Of a DNA stretch of 64,000 bases, positions 60,187 to 64,000 are shown in pieces. Each line of letters begins with the position of its first letter. The first letter of the stretch is position 1. A program made the position numbers and the translations under genes. Origin of the DNA: Carposina sasakii (lineage: Eukaryota > Arthropoda > Insecta > Lepidoptera > Carposinidae); NCBI GenBank assembly GCA_014607495.2, contig CP053159.1, positions 1,867,501-1,931,500 of the forward strand. The letters run 5' to 3'. The notes beneath the pieces are model-generated. The model saw nothing but the letters and a program-made list of their open reading frames with translations, was not told the origin of the DNA and ran no database searches.

Positions 60187-60710
60187 ATGTATGTTGCTAT
60201 TAGAGCGGCATTCTGGACGGTAACGTTTGGGAGCCTCGGATATGCATTATTCAAGTTGGTCAAACCGAGTGATGAACGGCTTAGAGAGGTCATTATCCAA
60301 TTTCTTTTTTACTTGTGACCGCTGATTGCATGTCTTGTTTTTTGTAAATAATGAAATAATTCTACTTTTTTGACAATAATAGATCTATATTTTGTGTATT
60401 GTGAATAACCATTAGGTTTATATGGTAATTTTTGTGTTTTGGAATTAAAAAACTTAATTTTTTAAATTCATTACTTCATTAATTGTTCATTGAGGTTTGG
60501 ACCATTTATATGTCTATATGTTGTGTCATGTGTGTAATTTTTTAGGTACAACCTAAATTTTATAAGTATTTTATTTATTTTCAGTATGATGCTGGCTCTC
60601 AACACACTGACACTAGAAGATTAGCTAAAGATTCTATATCTGTTTTGAAAGAATCAGCAAACCCTAATTCTGAACTGAACAAGAAAATAGAAGAGTTGTT
60701 AAAAAAATGA
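60187..60710 (+). CDS. UQCC3: UQCC3-like complex III assembly factor, two exons
   Basis: Exons 60187-60288 and 60585-60710 (phase 0) give 75 residues; human UQCC3 has 93. UQCC3 (yeast Cbp4-like) is an inner-membrane protein that stabilises newly made cytochrome b in complex III assembly. The single hydrophobic helix (AFWTVTFGSLGYALFKLV) followed by KPSDERLRE matches the family GYALLVIVTPGERRKQE. The rest is a charged helix ending IEELLKK. The start has G at -3. No promoter space exists between this ATG and the CEBPZOS stop (60171-60186). The TGA at 60708-60710 overlaps the ATG of TBCC. The family call rests on a short helix motif and is less certain than its neighbours. Confidence 0.72.
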
Positions 60711-61702
60711 ATGACAAAAATACTGTATTAGAAAGATTGAGTAGGAGAGATGCACAACGTTTGGAAAAGCTTCAGAAGGCACATAAAGCTAAAGAAGAAG
60801 TTGATGCTTCTGATGAAACAGAGGATTATTTCTCTGGAGCTTTTAAAGTGAAATCTGAAAACATTGAGCAGTTGTTATCACAAGTGCCTACAATAGAAAC
60901 CGTAAGTCTCACTAATTATTTTGACAATATTAAGAGAGATATTAATGATTTACAAAAACATGTTGTTACATCCTCATTTTTTCTAAAAGAGTTTAATATG
61001 CGAAAGTATCTAGCCATGGTCCAGGATTTACAGAGCAAATGTTACGAATTGGAAGATAGATATGTGCCGCGTAAGAAGTTTGGATTCACAAGGAAGAAGT
61101 GTCCCAAGTCTCTTTGTGACAAGCAGAGTTCACTGGATGAACATGACAGTGCCAGCAAAGCTACAAACAAATGGGATGAACAGTTGTTTGGCTTTGATTC
61201 ACTAGAAAACAAAGTCCTATCTTTAGATAGTGCAGAATTATTTCAAAGAGATGTTGCATTACGTAACCTTAAGAACTGTACAATCAGCCTTAAAGGGGTA
61301 ATGGGTACTCTTCACTTGACAAATTTGGACAACTGTGTAATTTTGTCAGGGCCTGTAACATCCTCTGTGTTTATGGAGAAATGCAATGATTGTAAAGTGG
61401 TTGTGGCTTGTCAGCAACTGCGAATGCACACTTCAACACACTGTGACATTTATTTACATGTAACCAGTAAAGGTATTGTTGAAGACTGCTCCAATGTGCA
61501 GACAGCTCCGTATAACCTTTACTATGAGGATTTGGAGAAACACTTTAGTATGTCTGGATTGGACAAGTCCTCTAACAACTGGGATTGTTTAGATGATTTT
61601 AATTGGTTAGCTCCAGACATACCGTCTCCTAATTGGTCAATAATGGATGTAACAAAAAGAATTAATAATTGGAATGAATATTGGTCAAGGATACCTTCAT
61701 AA
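60707..61702 (+). CDS. TBCC: Tubulin-specific chaperone C (TBCC)
   Basis: An intact single-exon frame of 331 residues; human TBCC has 346. TBCC is the cofactor that triggers GTP hydrolysis on beta-tubulin in the cofactor D/E/C complex and releases assembly-ready tubulin dimers. The N-terminus is a basic helical region (LSRRDAQRLEKLQKAHKAKE) and spectrin-like helices to about 110. After a linker comes the beta-helical C-CAP/TBCC domain (about 180-300), with NLKNCTISLKGVMGTLHL, the catalytic-type Arg in CQQLR (Arg239), SKGIVEDCS, YEDLEKHFSMSGLD and DDFNWLAPDIPSPNWS. The ATG is in good context (AAAA upstream, A at -3). It shares ATGA with the UQCC3-like stop, which points to reinitiation on the same mRNA. 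AATAAA lies at 61788. Confidence 0.93.
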   Translation: MNDKNTVLERLSRRDAQRLEKLQKAHKAKEEVDASDETEDYFSGAFKVKSENIEQLLSQVPTIETVSLTNYFDNIKRDINDLQKHVVTSSFFLKEFNMRKYLAMVQDLQSKCYELEDRYVPRKKFGFTRKKCPKSLCDKQSSLDEHDSASKATNKWDEQLFGFDSLENKVLSLDSAELFQRDVALRNLKNCTISLKGVMGTLHLTNLDNCVILSGPVTSSVFMEKCNDCKVVVACQQLRMHTSTHCDIYLHVTSKGIVEDCSNVQTAPYNLYYEDLEKHFSMSGLDKSSNNWDCLDDFNWLAPDIPSPNWSIMDVTKRINNWNEYWSRIPS

Positions 61703-61787
61703 TGACCTCAAGAAATATTTATTTTTGGCTTTTTTTATAACAATATACAACTTTTATCCTTTTATTTAACAAATATTTCTTTATTTT

Positions 61788-61793
61788 AATAAA
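61788..61793 (+). terminator. Poly(A) signal after TBCC
   Basis: AATAAA lies 86 nt after the TBCC stop. I saw no such signal between the three ORFs of the cluster, in line with a single 3' end. Confidence 0.65.
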
Positions 61794-62065
61794 ATTCCAG
61801 TGCACTGCTCATATTTTATAGCACTGTTGATTTTCCAGACTTGAATGCAAACTCTTACACAATCAAATTGTTGTGCATTGTATATGTAGATAGGTTACTA
61901 AAATAATGTAACTGCTTAGTTAATACAGACCTGAATAATAGCATTTATTAATTTGAATAAATTGTAACTTTTAATGAATGGATATTTCATATTATTTTAT
62001 TTGTATCAAAAACCTCATTGCTGCTTAGACTGCTCACATATGGGTGAGTTAGTATACAGGTGTAA

Positions 62066-62310
62066 CAGAATGTGAAGCGAAAATCTATATAAACCACTAT
62101 AGAGAACCTATTTCCAAAATTTCAGACTCGAAATCACATGTATATTCTTCAAGATTGTATTGCATTGTAGGCTTGTTTAGGAATTCTCCATACTATCTGG
62201 AAAAATAAACATGTGATTTCGAGCCTCAAATTTTGTGGGTAGGTTCCTTTTAGTGGACTATTTACTATTTATTTATTTCTAAAACAAGCTTTTCGCTTAA
62301 CATATAGACC
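62066..62310. mobile_element. Inverted-repeat MITE
   Basis: AGAGAACCTATTTCCAAAAT and TCGAAATCACATGTATATT on the left pair with AAACATGTGATTTCGAG and TTTTGTGGGTAGGTTCC on the right. TGTGAAGCGAAA and TTTTCGCTTAACAT lie near the ends. It is related to 7195-7440. Confidence 0.6.
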
Positions 62311-63802
62311 CACCATATACACCCTATCTAAATAAATATCATATTTTATCTAACTCTCAGTATAGGCCTAGTATCGGATGCGGTTATTGCGCTTAAAAAA
62401 GTCGACGATATATCACTGGATCTATTTGATACAGCTCATTACAGATATAGGTGTAAGAGGACTTAAAACAAAAGTTACCATGAAATCGTGCTCTGAGCAA
62501 ATTGGTGTAGTGTCTCACATTATTCCTTGTCCTGCCTCTGGCCACATCTTCTCATATGCAGATGATACATGATTTCTGGGACAGTGTTCCATGGTATCGG
62601 CAACAATAATAGCTCATTAAACATATGAACGATCACAGAACTTTCAAATTAAAATATTGTAATAAACTATGATTACAATAAATAAAGGGATTTTCTGACA
62701 ATATTAAAAGTATCCCAAACTATAATAGTAGGCTCACATTCTGTCATACTGTCTGCCACCTGCCCCCTGATTACGTAAAAGCAATACCTTCTATCTGCAA
62801 AGCCGAAGTAACAAGAGAAGAAGGCATTGTGTAAAGAGTAAAATCAACCTACGCCAAAAGACAGTACACTAGACAATCAGCTCGCATATAAATTGTACTA
62901 ATATAATTGGTTAAAGAATAAAAGTTATAGCGATGTAGAAGATATTGTCTTTGCTTTTGCTAGTTAAAACTCACCCACATACATTATATAAGTACATGCC
63001 TATATTAAATATAATAATACACACACATGGCTACATATTTCTGTAAATTCTAAATTAAGATAGATTGCGTGAGCGAATATTCGGAAATACATAGCGGAAA
63101 TTCTGTATGGTCATCGTTCTGGGTCCATGTATCGGCAACAATAATTCATTAAACATATTGAACAAAAAAATATTGTAATAAATATGAGGGATTTTCTACA
63201 ATTTTAACTTGCCCCCTGATTACGTAAAAGAATAATCCCTTTGCTTTTGCTAGTTAGGGGCTGGATAGACTGCGTGAGCGAATATTCGGAAATACCGGAA
63301 ATTCTGTATGGTCTCGCTCACGCGATTTGTCATATGTTAAAAAGTCCGCAAAGATCAAGTGGGAAAGAAAAGCGAACTCTGTGTGATTGTGACCACACTA
63401 TTTCCATCAGTTAGGTACTTACTCATAGCCACGCCCCTTGAGCATCTTGCGTGCTTGTTCCTCTCAATACCTGCGCACGCGACTACTAACACCTCTTGTA
63501 ACATTGTGTTAGGTACTTAAGCAAGTGAGAATTTAATTTAAATTTGACATATTTCCTGTACTTCTTGAGGAAAATGCAAGCTCTACCGGGAATTTGGGAT
63601 AACTGTAAGATGTTTAAGAAAATTATATGTAGAAATTACTATTCCCACATAGGTAATTTGTTAGAATTTTTTTTAACAAATTTTAGCACATAAACCTCTG
63701 ATTAGTACATACTGCGCTTGAGCTTCGTAAGGCTACCTATTAACGACGACGATGACAAATTTGATCAACGCCTCTCCTTTTATAGTTTTTTTTTTAAATT
63801 TA

Positions 63803-64000
63803 TTTACACACTACACAACACATTAACCTAGTCCCACACTAAGATCCCTAAGGTCTTGTGTCGTGGTACTAAGCAACTGTATATAAATACATAGATAAGT
63901 ATAGAAACATCCATGACTCGGAAACACACATCAATATTCATCATATCAATGTTTGCACCTACCGGGATTCGAACCCAGGACCTATGGCGTCGTAGGCAGG
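63803..64000 (-). mobile_element. tRNA-derived SINE cut by the window end
   Basis: On the plus strand it runs from TACACACTACACAACACATT through CTAAGATCCCTAAGGTCTTG to GGGATTCGAACCCAGGACC, the reverse complement of the same SINE as 37150-37393. Its B box is intact; the A box lies beyond the last base. Confidence 0.75.

Larger units (their letters stand above)
61800..64000. other. Gene-free right end with repeats
   Basis: It contains the inverted-repeat element at 62066-62310, duplicated segments (about 62590-62790 against 63125-63240, and 63060-63110 against 63262-63315), GCCCCCTGATTACGTAAAAG ends near 62763 and 63208, and the SINE at 63803. The 64-residue frame at 62378-62572 is not recognisable. 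No gene is supported. Confidence 0.5.

Overview
The window is nuclear DNA of a moth or butterfly (Lepidoptera). It is AT-rich and has short-to-medium exons with GT-AG introns. Between the genes lie repeat families typical of lepidopteran genomes: LINE 3' tails, a tRNA-derived SINE, fold-back MITEs and hAT-type elements. Spliced reading frames give animal housekeeping and detoxification proteins. The species cannot be fixed from the sequence alone.

Layout. 1-10.2 kb is gene-free and full of repeats, including a 0.9-kb fold-back and a 370-bp hAT element with a perfect 8-bp target duplication. At 10.2-10.7 kb is a LINE RNase H fragment, followed by a Gemin8-like gene on the minus strand. 14.0-22.5 kb is a four-exon UDP-glycosyltransferase (+). 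23.6-25.6 kb is KIFBP (-, one intron). 26.7-27.9 kb is a MIER1-type ELM2-SANT corepressor (-) whose frame is broken by one base. 28-32 kb is repeat-rich. 32.0-42.9 kb is TMEM87 (+), for which I found every expected exon except the one for a transmembrane segment. 44.6-46.9 kb is a single-exon ELMO/Ced-12 gene (-). 49.6-56.8 kb holds two tandem spondin-like genes (Reeler + Spondin_N + one reduced TSP1), bracketed by arrays of one ~380-bp repeat in mainly opposite orientations. 59.66-61.7 kb is a compact run of three genes on the plus strand: CEBPZOS-like, UQCC3-like and TBCC. The rest, to 64 kb, is repeats and ends inside a SINE.

Most notable is the CEBPZOS-UQCC3-TBCC cluster. The first stop and second start are 16 nt apart in what reads as one continuous exon. 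The second stop and third start overlap as ATGA. This looks like a three-cistron transcript, a rare layout for an animal, joining two small mitochondrial membrane proteins to a tubulin cofactor. Other points to check are the TMEM87 missing exon and stopless 111-nt intron, the MIER1 frameshift, and the reduced tandem spondins. Exon boundaries were read by eye from splice signals, frame continuity and remembered family sequences. No alignment or RNA evidence was available.
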